A DNA stretch of 64,000 nucleotides, from assembly GCA_964524145.1 (NCBI GenBank), contig CAZGCA010000009.1, positions 1 through 64,000 of the forward strand. The letters run 5' to 3'. The notes below the pieces were generated by a model. The model had not been told where the DNA came from. It saw only the letters and a program-made list of their open reading frames with translations, and ran no database searches. Source of the stretch: CAZGCA01 sp964524145 (GTDB lineage Bacteria > Hydrogenedentota > CAZGCA01). Made by a program: the position numbers and the translations under genes. Positions 14,925 to 22,812 of the stretch are shown here, in pieces (within the stretch, counting starts at the first letter, position 1; each line of letters begins with the position of its first letter).

Positions 14925-17147
14925 ATGGCACCACCGGAAACGCTCTTGGCCAAGAAACCGCTCGAAGTGGACAAGGTGCGACGCGCAGAAACGCTGCTTG
15001 GCCATACGTTAGCTGTGACCGAAGCGGCCAACCACTTAGCTGAAACACTGGCCCCGTCAATCGCGGCTATCAGCACATGCGGCCCGCAGACCATAAGTCA
15101 ATGGAAGAATGCCGTAGCCTTGACCGCGTGGATGCACGACTGGGGGAAGGCAAATGACCACTTCCAGCATATGCTTGCTGACCCCTCGTTTTCGCAGGGC
15201 ATACGGCACGAGGCGGTAAGCCTGATCATGGTCCACGAGTTGGAATCTTGGCTTACGCCCGTCTGGAAGGACTTGCCGGAGTGGGTCAAATGCGGCGTGT
15301 TGTTTGCGGTCAGTGGGCATCACCTCAAATTCCCCGACCCGTTCGCTGATGTTCGTCACGGCACGCGTGTCACGCTTTTCATGGGTCATGATGGATTTGG
15401 CACCCTCCTGCAAGAAGGAGCTAGCACGTTCGGGCTGGGACCTCCCCCGAACTTGGAGAACAAAGAATACAGTTTGCTCACTCGCGGTGATCTCAGAAGA
15501 ACCCTCTTTGCACTCCAACGTGAGCTGGACGTGAATCTTACCGAAACAGAGAAGTTGCTTATCGCTACCGTGAAGGCCACGACTATGGCGGCTGATCTGG
15601 CTGGTTCTGCACTCCCGTCGAAAACGGACAGTATTTCCGAGTGGATGAACCTGCGCTTGGACAGAACGCTTGGGGTCGAACAGATCCAGCAGATTGCGGA
15701 GGGCAGATTAGACGGGTACAAACCCATCTTGTTCCAACGACAGGCTCAGGAGACATCTGAGAACACGGTGTTAATCGAGGCAGGGTGCGGAAGCGGCAAA
15801 ACTGTTGCGGCATACTTGTGGGCATCGCACCGCGCAGCAGGGAAACGACTCTTTTTCTGTTATCCCACAACCTGCACTGCATCAGAAGGGTTCGCGGGCT
15901 ATTTGCATGACCCCGAGTTTGATGCTCTGTTGGTGCATAGCCGTGCCCAGATTGATTACCGCCTTCTGGACAACATGCCTGAACCCACTCATGAAGAAAC
16001 AGATTTACGTCAAAGCCGCCTTGAGGCGCTTGAAACGTGGCCCTTTCCGGCAGTTGTGTGCACGGCACATACCGTTCTCGGCCTTCTCGAAAACGTACGA
16101 AGAGGCATATACGCTTGGCCGTCCCTGGCAAGGGCAGCCTTTGTGTTTGACGAGATCCACGCCTTTAGCGACCGGCTTTTCTCGTACCTCCTTCGCTTCC
16201 TTCACGCTTTCCGCGGTAGCCCTGTTTTGTTGATGACTGCCACTTTGCCGCCTTCCCGGAGGAGCGCCTTGCAGCGATGCTGCGAGTCACGTGGAGGTCT
16301 GAAGACCATTCATGGCCCTGTACGCAGGGAAGAGGCTAAACGCTACATTCTGGCAACGGTAGATGTCGAGCGAGCTTGGCAAGATGCAAGAGCGACTCTT
16401 GCAGATGGTGGTAAGGTTCTGTGGGTTTGCAACACTGTTGCGCGTGCCATGAAAACAATGGAAGAGGCTCTCCGTTTGAGCCTTCCCGTTGAGCCGTTTC
16501 ATAGTCGCTACAGATACAAAGACCGGCTGGCCCGACAGCGCAAGGTGATAGACGGTTTTGAGCCGGACAAACCTGCTATGCTGGCGGTTACGACTCAAGT
16601 TGCTGAGATGTCGCTTGATCTCTCGGCTGACCTGCTAGTCACGGAACACGCGCCAGTTCCGGCCATGATTCAAAGACTGGGAAGGTTAAACCGTTTCGAC
16701 GAAGTTCCAGACGAACCAAAGGAGGCTCTTCTGATAGAACCCGAGAATAGATTGCCCTACGAGGAAGAGCTATGGCAGGGTGTCGGCGAGTGGATAACTC
16801 TGGTTTGTGACGGAACCGCGAAGGCGCAAAGAGAGTTGGCGGAGGCTTTCATCGCAGTTACCTCGACTGGAACCTCTGAGGTTGCTCCAGCGCTACGTTG
16901 CGAATGGCTCGACGGACTCTGGACGTCTCTCAAAGACAAGCGAGCCATCGAAGAAGGCGGGTATGCTATTGAGGTTATTCGCGAAGAGGACGTTCAGGTG
17001 GGATCACCTGCCGAATATGCCATTCCGATACCATTTCCTAAAGGGGATGCATGGAAAGATTGGCAACGCGTTGGACGGTATCTGGTCGCGCCACAGGGCA
17101 CCATAGTCTACGACGAAATGAGGGGGGCGAAATGGAGCAATCGTTAA
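14925..17147 (+). CDS. cas3: CRISPR-associated nuclease/helicase Cas3
   Basis: Effector nuclease-helicase recruited by Cascade to nick and degrade target DNA. 740 aa containing both domains. An N-terminal HD nuclease carries an H near residue 26 and ALTAWMHDWGKANDHF; SGHHLKFPDPF is a further metal-ligand region. The SF2 helicase has Walker A EAGCGSGKTVAAYLW, DEIH box VFDEIHAFSDR, motif III LMTATLPPSRR and motif VI QRLGRLNRFDE. All key residues are intact, so interference is predicted to be active. ATG at 14925 follows CAGGAGCTAG. Its 3' end overlaps the cas8 start by 16 bp. Confidence 0.95.
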   Translation: MAPPETLLAKKPLEVDKVRRAETLLGHTLAVTEAANHLAETLAPSIAAISTCGPQTISQWKNAVALTAWMHDWGKANDHFQHMLADPSFSQGIRHEAVSLIMVHELESWLTPVWKDLPEWVKCGVLFAVSGHHLKFPDPFADVRHGTRVTLFMGHDGFGTLLQEGASTFGLGPPPNLENKEYSLLTRGDLRRTLFALQRELDVNLTETEKLLIATVKATTMAADLAGSALPSKTDSISEWMNLRLDRTLGVEQIQQIAEGRLDGYKPILFQRQAQETSENTVLIEAGCGSGKTVAAYLWASHRAAGKRLFFCYPTTCTASEGFAGYLHDPEFDALLVHSRAQIDYRLLDNMPEPTHEETDLRQSRLEALETWPFPAVVCTAHTVLGLLENVRRGIYAWPSLARAAFVFDEIHAFSDRLFSYLLRFLHAFRGSPVLLMTATLPPSRRSALQRCCESRGGLKTIHGPVRREEAKRYILATVDVERAWQDARATLADGGKVLWVCNTVARAMKTMEEALRLSLPVEPFHSRYRYKDRLARQRKVIDGFEPDKPAMLAVTTQVAEMSLDLSADLLVTEHAPVPAMIQRLGRLNRFDEVPDEPKEALLIEPENRLPYEEELWQGVGEWITLVCDGTAKAQRELAEAFIAVTSTGTSEVAPALRCEWLDGLWTSLKDKRAIEEGGYAIEVIREEDVQVGSPAEYAIPIPFPKGDAWKDWQRVGRYLVAPQGTIVYDEMRGAKWSNR

Positions 17148-18691
17148 GGATAGGGCTTTTCGACGCAGGAATGACCCACTTGCATCGCGTGGGTTTGGCG
17201 GGACTGTATATGACGCTGAAGCGCTTCGAGGAGAACAATGTGTCTTTCGACAATGCGTCGTGGACACTCTCTCCGCAGAAAGTCGAGCTTGCTTGGAGCG
17301 AATCTGCAAGCGATTTCCTTGAGGCTCTGTTTGGGGCATCCTTCGGTATAAATAAGGATGGTCTTATCGATTTCGCTGCTCACCGGGGACATGCAATAGG
17401 GGACCTCGAACGGATATCCCTGAGCGAAGCTGTCCGCATGACCTTTTTGCAGCACAACAAACAGAACATGATCCCCAAGGGCACGCCCAGCAAGCAGCGC
17501 AACTTTGATTTCGGAGATAAGACTGTTACGGTCTCGTACAAACCTTTTGTCAAACCTTACGCACATATGGAGGCATCGAAGCTCTTGGTGACCAAGACCG
17601 GGAAGCTTCGAGCACGTTCGGCTATCAAGGGATGGCTGTGTCTAGGCGCTGCCAAGCGCCACAGTTCGCTTGCGGCGACGCAGATTGAAGAGACACCAAG
17701 AGGGCTGGTGTGTTTGCTCTACGCGCCGGTGGCTTGTCTTTACTATCGACTTTACCACCGTGCCCAAGACGGAGGATTCGATGCTAGGCGCGGAACGGCT
17801 ATCGTCCTGCCATATATACACGACCTCGAATCATACGCACGCTGCTACGGTCGCTATCTTCAAACACCCGTAGAACATCTCTCTGCCGACGGTTTGGGCG
17901 ACGCGGGACTCTCGGCGCTCGTTGCGTTACGGGCTGGAGACGCGCTGGAACAGTTGGGCATCACTGGTTGTACTGTTACGACGATGGGGACCGTCACGTG
18001 GAGCAGCCAACAGAAGACACGCACTGCAGTCGCAAACATGGAGGACATAGACGATAAACGCTTGGATCTGTTCGATCATGCGTGGCGCTGCATTCCAAAC
18101 CGGAAGGTAGTCAGGGAGGGCAAACCCACCAAGAAAGACCCGAACCCTGAGAACACATATTTCATCGCAACGAGTTTGTCCAGAGGTTTGATCGCGGACA
18201 ATATTGCGGCAGGAGAGAACTGGTACGAAGGCTTTACGCGGCTAATGCAGTCAAAGGAGTTGGGGAAACGTGTCTCCTACGAGAGAGGAGGGTTGATGAA
18301 GATGGTGAAGGAAACAGCGTGGGACCATGAAACGGACAGGAAACTTGTTGCGGCTGTTCATGCAGCGATTCGCAACCGCTACGGGATGTTGGCAAGTCGG
18401 GCCAAGCAGCGCGGCGAACAGCCGCGATTTGACCGGGAATTTGAGCGGATGCGTACAGGTCTGATGCGCGCAAAGAACGCCCAAACGCTGCGGGCAGAAC
18501 TGGCAGACCTGTTCGCACGGGGAGGACTCAACAAGACTCTCCAAGAAAGCTGGGCGGAGATTCTTCCGCTTTTCACTGGTCCGGACTGGCAGCGCGCACG
18601 CGACCTCGCTCTGCTGGCGCTCGCCTCATACGCTGGCCGAGGCGCAGAGCAAATCGAGACAGGAGTTGAAGACGAGGGACAGGAGGGCTGA
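17132..18691 (+). CDS. cas8: Cascade large subunit Cas8a1/Csx13-like (DevT-type)
   Basis: Predicted large subunit of the type I effector complex, which recognises the PAM and starts target unwinding. 519 aa. The N-terminal RIGLFDAGMTHLHRVGLAG, the central KGWLCLGAAKRHSS region and the MEDIDDKRLDLFDHAWRCIPN segment resemble the Csx13/DevT (MYXAN subtype) large subunits; the assignment also rests on gene order. No zinc-finger or nuclease motif is visible. The ATG at 17132 is preferred because GAGGGGGG lies just upstream and the family similarity starts there; an earlier in-frame ATG at 17051 only reads cas3 in another frame. Cas8 families diverge fast, so subtype naming is less certain than the role. 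Confidence 0.82.
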   Translation: MEQSLRIGLFDAGMTHLHRVGLAGLYMTLKRFEENNVSFDNASWTLSPQKVELAWSESASDFLEALFGASFGINKDGLIDFAAHRGHAIGDLERISLSEAVRMTFLQHNKQNMIPKGTPSKQRNFDFGDKTVTVSYKPFVKPYAHMEASKLLVTKTGKLRARSAIKGWLCLGAAKRHSSLAATQIEETPRGLVCLLYAPVACLYYRLYHRAQDGGFDARRGTAIVLPYIHDLESYARCYGRYLQTPVEHLSADGLGDAGLSALVALRAGDALEQLGITGCTVTTMGTVTWSSQQKTRTAVANMEDIDDKRLDLFDHAWRCIPNRKVVREGKPTKKDPNPENTYFIATSLSRGLIADNIAAGENWYEGFTRLMQSKELGKRVSYERGGLMKMVKETAWDHETDRKLVAAVHAAIRNRYGMLASRAKQRGEQPRFDREFERMRTGLMRAKNAQTLRAELADLFARGGLNKTLQESWAEILPLFTGPDWQRARDLALLALASYAGRGAEQIETGVEDEGQEG

Positions 18692-18694
18692 GTC

Positions 18695-19576
18695 ATGAGT
18701 CTACATGTTTTTGGTGCCGTGCTGACGGCAGAGGGTGTTGCAGCGAACAACCGAGGCGAGACTGAAGGAAACATCACCACACTTCAGAAACTGCTTTGGA
18801 AAGGCCAGGTCCACACGACTGTCTCCGCCGAAGCGATTCGTTGGGCCATACGATACTACTGGCAGATGAAAGGGATCGAGGTCAACCGTAAGTGGTTGGA
18901 CGAAAAGGAGGATCACGAGTGGGAGGATGAAGGCTGGAAGGGATGGGCAAAGGAGGGAGGGAAGACCTTTATCGACGATGACCTCTTGGGTTACATGAGG
19001 GCCGAGGGAGCCAAGATCGAGGGAGAGAAGGGTCACGCTGATAAACGGCGCGGGGTACTCGAGCTAGCGCGCGCGATTTCCACCACTCCATTCGCCGGTG
19101 ATATCACTTTTAACGCGAAAAGCGGAGAGAAGGGTCGAACCAGCTTGTACGGTACCGAGGTCCACGCGACACGCTATCAGTACGCGTTTGCAATGACGCC
19201 GGAGCGCCTGCGAGTCAAAGAGCGTGCCCTTGATGCCATCGATGCAATTGCGAATCTGGGAGAGGTCGCAGGAAACCACAGCCGTTTCTTATTCGACTTC
19301 TCTCCCGAGTCTCTCGTCTTGCGCATCACTGAGGACCCTGCACCAAGAGTGCTTCTCTGCTTCCAGCAAGAAGAGGACGGGGGCATCGGGGTGCCCGACC
19401 TTGTGGGTCGCGTCGAGGCCGGTGACATTGTTGCCAAGGAGCTTTATGTCGGTGGGCCTGTTGCCCAGCATCCGGATGTGAAGAAGCTCACGGACATACA
19501 TGCTTCTGACGGAGTGAAAGAAGCGGTGAAGCAGTTCAAAAAGGCTCTGAAGGCAAAACTTGACAAAGGTGACTGA
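18695..19576 (+). CDS. cas7: Cascade backbone protein Cas7 (DevR-like)
   Basis: RAMP-fold subunit that polymerises along the crRNA to form the Cascade backbone. 293 aa. The N-terminal LHVFGAVLTAEGVAANNRGE, the LWKGQVHTTVSAEAIRWAIRYYW segment broken here as LWKGQVHTT / SAEAIRWAIRYYW, and the STTPFAGDITFNAKSG and GTEVHATRYQYAF regions fit the DevR/Cst2 branch of Cas7. DevR-type proteins were first known as developmental regulators in Myxococcus. It starts 3 bp after cas8 and ends 2 bp before cas5, so translation is likely coupled. No sign of decay. Confidence 0.9.
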   Translation: MSLHVFGAVLTAEGVAANNRGETEGNITTLQKLLWKGQVHTTVSAEAIRWAIRYYWQMKGIEVNRKWLDEKEDHEWEDEGWKGWAKEGGKTFIDDDLLGYMRAEGAKIEGEKGHADKRRGVLELARAISTTPFAGDITFNAKSGEKGRTSLYGTEVHATRYQYAFAMTPERLRVKERALDAIDAIANLGEVAGNHSRFLFDFSPESLVLRITEDPAPRVLLCFQQEEDGGIGVPDLVGRVEAGDIVAKELYVGGPVAQHPDVKKLTDIHASDGVKEAVKQFKKALKAKLDKGD

Positions 19577-19578
19577 CC

Positions 19579-20214
19579 ATGAGCACTGTCAACCTACGGG
19601 TTTCCGTACCGGTGTGTAGTTTTCGCAAACCATACGCGCGTGAGTATCTCGAAAGCGAACGTGTTCCGCCACCTTCAACCGTATACGGGTTCCTCCTGTC
19701 ACTCGTCGGAGAAGAGGACCGGTACAAGTACGTCGGTACAAAGCTGGCCATCGCGCTCACCTCAACACCGGAGGTATCCACAGTTCTGCGAACTGTATGG
19801 CGTATCAAGAACAGGAAGACCCCTCCCGGTACGGGAAACAACAAGCGGCCAGACTATCAGGAAATCCTCACCGGTCTTGAGCTTGGCATTTGGGTGCAGG
19901 ACGGCGCTTTGGCTCAGCGATTACAGTCGGTTCGCGCTCCAAAGAACATAAGTCGTTTCGGTGGACTATCGTTGGGCGAAAGCCGCGACTTGGTGGACGA
20001 AGTCGTTCTCTCGCCGTCGTGGGATCGCAAGAAGGGTGACTGGCTGGCGATAGACGACAGCGGCGAGCATCCCCTCCCAGTGTGGGTTGACCACGTTGGC
20101 TCGAAAGGGACACGATGGGGACAATTCCGCCTCGAGGACGCGCCGCTTGACGAGCCACCCGTCAGTGGTCCGAGGTGGATCACTATCCAGCCGCCTGAAC
20201 AGGACATCGGGTGA
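19579..20214 (+). CDS. cas5: Cascade subunit Cas5 (DevS-like)
   Basis: RAMP-fold subunit that caps the 5' handle of the crRNA. 211 aa. The N-terminal LRVSVPVCSFRKPYAREYLE, the RVPPPSTVYGFLLSLVGEED motif and the following TVWRIKNRKTPPG are typical of DevS-type Cas5. It begins 2 bp after cas7 with the SD inside the cas7 end. Its stop codon at 20212-20214 is only 8 bp before the first CRISPR repeat, leaving no room for a leader. No cas1, cas2 or cas4 follows in the window. Confidence 0.9.
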   Translation: MSTVNLRVSVPVCSFRKPYAREYLESERVPPPSTVYGFLLSLVGEEDRYKYVGTKLAIALTSTPEVSTVLRTVWRIKNRKTPPGTGNNKRPDYQEILTGLELGIWVQDGALAQRLQSVRAPKNISRFGGLSLGESRDLVDEVVLSPSWDRKKGDWLAIDDSGEHPLPVWVDHVGSKGTRWGQFRLEDAPLDEPPVSGPRWITIQPPEQDIG

Positions 20215-20222
20215 TGACCAAC

Positions 20223-21190
20223 GAGCAGGAGCCTCAGATGCCGAAAGGCGTTGAGCACAGTGAACACCCCCTCGCACAGCTTCTCTACCACATGTGAGGA
20301 TACCTCAGATGCCGAAAGGCGTTGAGCACTAATACGGGCAGGGCCGCATAGTGATCGCCGGGTGGTGAGGATACCTCAGATGCCGAAAGGCGTTGAGCAC
20401 TCATGGAAAGCGTGAGCACACAAACTAGAATCCGGCCAATGAGCACACCTCAGATGCCGAAAGGCGTTGAGCACGAAGACCATGTATCAAAAGATTGGAA
20501 TCTTGGAGTTGAGGATACCTCAGATGCCGAAAGGCGTTGAGCACCCCGCGCACGCGTTCACGCAGGACACGATCCGCCGGTGAGGATACCTCAGATGCCG
20601 AAAGGCGTTGAGCACTACCCGCCTCCGGCTGGCAAGACCGACGAAGAGCGGTGAGAACACCTCAGATGCCGAAAGGCGTTGAGCACTTCATCCACATGTT
20701 GATCTGGTGACCGTGCGTCAGAGTGAGAGTACCTCAGATGCCGAAAGGCGTTGAGCACGACGCGACGACGATGGTAGACGGGTACTGCGAGTTGTGAGGA
20801 TACCTCAGATGCCGGAAGGCGTTGAGCACTACGTGACGTATTCGCCCACAAACAGATTGAATCCCGTGAGTATACCTCAGATGCCGAAAGGCGTTGAGCA
20901 CATCGAGCACACGGCCAACGAGATCGCCAACTGGATCGAGTGAGGATACCTCAGATGCCGAAAGGCGTTGAGCACTCTGGTTTCAATCTGTAAGTCGGCG
21001 AGCATATCACGATGAGTATACCTCAGATGCCGCAAGGCGTTGAGCACCCCGTTGTTTCCACTGCCTCCTGCGTGCGGGACAAGTGAGGATACCTCAGATG
21101 CCGAAAGGCGTTGAGCACGTCTATACGTTCTGGAAAGGTATCCAGGTCGTGCGGGTGAGAATACCTCAGATGCCGAAAGGCGTTGAGCAT
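20223..21190 (+). CRISPR. CRISPR array, 14 repeats of 36 bp, 13 spacers
   Basis: Repeats start at 20223, 20294, 20365, 20439, 20509, 20580, 20651, 20723, 20794, 20866, 20940, 21012, 21083 and 21155; spacers are 34-38 bp and all different. The repeat ends GTTGAGCAC. Its 3' half contains the stem ATGCC/GGCGT with loop GAAA, followed by the 8-nt TTGAGCAC that would be the crRNA 5' handle after Cas6 cleavage. That places transcription on the plus strand, same as the cas genes. The first repeat is degenerate over its first 10 bases and the last one ends in T instead of C. The 5' half holds a second small hairpin (TGAG/CTCA) with a variable loop. There is no leader between cas5 and repeat 1 and no AT-rich leader at the right end. 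Confidence 0.98.
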
Positions 21191-21284
21191 TGCGCGTTGC
21201 GAATGGCGCAAACCCGCTGTAGAGGACAACGACCCAGAGCTAGCCCCTGACGGCTCGTGTCCCATGTGCAAAATACGCGGGGGC

Positions 21285-21313
21285 TTGACCTGGAGGATTT
21301 TAGCGGGTAGAAT
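21285..21313 (+). promoter_or_regulatory. Sigma70-type promoter for a small RNA
   Basis: TTGACC at 21285-21290 and TAGAAT at 21308-21313 are spaced by 17 bp. The predicted start near 21320 coincides with the 5' end of a strongly structured segment that ends in a terminator at 21434, with no coding frame between. It lies 94 bp beyond the last CRISPR repeat. Confidence 0.65.
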
Positions 21314-21319
21314 AACACT

Positions 21320-21434
21320 GTAGCGGCACGGGCAAGGAGACGGTAACACCTCAGCTCCTCCCCCATGAGAGCCGTCCTGCAACGGGACGGCGACGTTACG
21401 ACGTTCTCCGGAGAACGTGCCGCTTCTTTTTTTT
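21320..21434 (+). ncRNA. Predicted structured small RNA (about 115 nt)
   Basis: A promoter, a compact fold and an intrinsic terminator delimit a transcript of about 115 nt. Its 5' end AGCGGCACG (21322-21330) is perfectly complementary to CGTGCCGCT (21416-21424) immediately before the U tract, giving a 9-bp closing stem. Inside are a perfect 7-bp hairpin GCCGTCC/GGACGGC (21371-21391) and the palindrome ACGTTCTCCGGAGAACGT (21401-21418); closing stem and palindrome compete for 21416-21418. A C-rich CTCCTCCCCC at 21355-21364 resembles an anti-Shine-Dalgarno seed. It also contains AACACCTCAG, shared with CRISPR repeat 7. It matches no RNA family I know; a trans-acting sRNA is the simplest reading, a terminator complex for the array transcript the alternative. 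Confidence 0.5.
21401..21434 (+). terminator. Rho-independent terminator
   Basis: The perfect 18-nt palindrome ACGTTCTCCGGAGAACGT is followed, after GCCGCTTC, by eight T residues (21427-21434). It would end the small RNA and any read-through from the CRISPR array, and lies between it and the convergent dockerin gene ending at 21484. Confidence 0.7.
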
Positions 21435-21483
21435 GCTGCCGCCCGAACGCGACGCAGTAGACATGTCCGCTGTTGTGGTCGGG

Positions 21484-22500
21484 CTATGGTTCGATCCCAA
21501 GCACGGCGTTGATCATGAGCTGCAGGTCGATAGCGTTGACCCATCCGTCACTGTTCAGGTCGCAATCGTACTCCGCAGGTATCCCAAGGAACGCAGCGTT
21601 GACCACAGATTGGACGTCGGCGGCGTCCACCCGCAACGACCTGTTCACGTCACCGGTCGGATACGGCGTGCTGCCTGGGTTGCACGGGTCGCTCCCGAAC
21701 CGGGCCTCCAACGAGTCCAGCACGTCGTCCCCATCCGAGTCGCCGTCGAGATAGTTCGGCACACCGTCCCCGTCGAGGTCGTCGCCCCCTTCCTCAAAAT
21801 CGGGAATATCGTCGCCGTCGCTGTCCACATCCCGATAGTTGGGAACGCCGTCGCCGTCGCTATCCTCCTGTCCTTCCGATATGTCGGGAATACCGTCCCC
21901 GTCGTCGTCCGCGCCCGTGAAATAGATTGTCACGTTGTCGATCGCTGCGAGCAGATCGCTCCAGAACACCAGCTTCCTGATCCCCGGCCCGCTAAACGTT
22001 ACGTACCCGATCGCGCCGGCACCTGCCCTATCCCACGAGTCAAGCACCGTCCCGTCGATGTCGAGCGCCTGGCAGTGAAACTCGCTCAGCGTTCCGGCGT
22101 CGAAGGACAACGACCACACGTCCGTCTCGAATGAGAGCTCGACCGGCGACGCGAACGCATTGAACAGGACAACATGATACGGCGGCAGACCGCAGTCCAC
22201 CAGTTCGCCGTCGATAAACTCCACCCACGGGACCGCATCGAGGTTGCCACCCGTTGCCGGTGTCTCGAAATCCAGAAAGAGCGGGGTGATCGGCTGGGTA
22301 TATCCTTGTGGAGGCGTCGTGACGACACCCAATTCTCCGTAGAGTTCCGCATCACCGGCTCCGGCAAACAGTGTGCCGAATATGTCCTCTATGCCTTCCT
22401 GGGTGCGGGGAATGTCGCCGGCATCAGTCTGCCAAGCGCCCGCAGACGCAGCCGGTGACAGAGCGATAAGGAGTGCGAGTAAGACAGGGTTTCTTTTCAT
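21484..22500 (-). CDS. Secreted protein with TSP3-like Ca-binding repeats and dockerin
   Basis: 338 aa. MKRNPVLLALLIALSPAASA is a signal peptide. The first 200 residues form an uncharacterised beta-rich domain (ending FWSDLLAAIDNVTIYFTG). Then come thrombospondin type 3-like calcium repeats: DDDGDGIPDISE, DSDGDGVPNYRD, DSDGDDIPDFEE, DLDGDGVPNYLD, DSDGDDVLDSLE. The C-terminus is a type I dockerin with two halves, GDVNRSLRVDAADVQSVVNA and CDLNSDGWVNAIDLQLMINA, each with a Ca-loop. Such dockerins are frequent outside cellulosomes in planctomycetes and relatives, and may tether proteins at the cell surface. ATG at 22500 has GAGGGGG upstream. Function unknown beyond presumed extracellular adhesion or assembly. 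Confidence 0.85.
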   Translation of the reverse strand: MKRNPVLLALLIALSPAASAGAWQTDAGDIPRTQEGIEDIFGTLFAGAGDAELYGELGVVTTPPQGYTQPITPLFLDFETPATGGNLDAVPWVEFIDGELVDCGLPPYHVVLFNAFASPVELSFETDVWSLSFDAGTLSEFHCQALDIDGTVLDSWDRAGAGAIGYVTFSGPGIRKLVFWSDLLAAIDNVTIYFTGADDDGDGIPDISEGQEDSDGDGVPNYRDVDSDGDDIPDFEEGGDDLDGDGVPNYLDGDSDGDDVLDSLEARFGSDPCNPGSTPYPTGDVNRSLRVDAADVQSVVNAAFLGIPAEYDCDLNSDGWVNAIDLQLMINAVLGIEP

Positions 22501-22718
22501 GGTAGGAGCCCCCTCACAACGTTGATAGACCAAATGAATGCCCATTGCTTACACCACAAGAATTGTAGCACGGAAGACTCCGCTGCGTCAAGCCAGGAAC
22601 TCGGGTAAGAAGGCATCTGCGGAAAAGCTTGCTGTCCCGGAACGCTCCACAACGTGTCCCGAAGCCTCCCGATTCTCGTCGCGGATGCGCGCTTAGGCGC
22701 CTGCACACTGCGCAAAAT

Positions 22719-22748
22719 TTGACTGTACCCGGCCTGTCGTGATAAAAT
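22719..22748 (+). promoter_or_regulatory. Sigma70-type promoter of the HD-GYP gene
   Basis: TTGACT (22719-22724) and TAAAAT (22743-22748) with 18-bp spacing. Start near 22755. The in-frame ATG at 22747 overlaps the -10 box, which argues that the real coding start is the ATG at 22813. In the 5' leader GAGG-AACA-CCTC (22791-22802) can fold over the SD-like GAGAGG. Confidence 0.6.
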
Positions 22749-22812
22749 GTATCGGTTTTGCAGCAGCGACAGTTGGGAGGCGTCGTGTGAGAGGAACACC
22801 TCAGCGAGAACT

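Noticed and set aside
17051..17131. Upstream start for cas8
   Set aside because: The first 27 codons only translate the end of cas3 in another frame; the SD and family similarity begin at 17132.
20259..21154. Self-targeting spacers against this window
   Set aside because: No spacer match elsewhere in the window was noticed by eye, including the orphan terminase gene. An exact search would be needed to exclude it.
21191..21284. CRISPR leader at the right end of the array
   Set aside because: The stretch is GC-rich. The GNRA loop and the 8-nt handle point to plus-strand transcription, so the right end is the tail.
22747..22812. Upstream start for the HD-GYP gene
   Set aside because: That ATG overlaps the -10 box TAAAAT (22743-22748), so it would not be in the transcript from this promoter.
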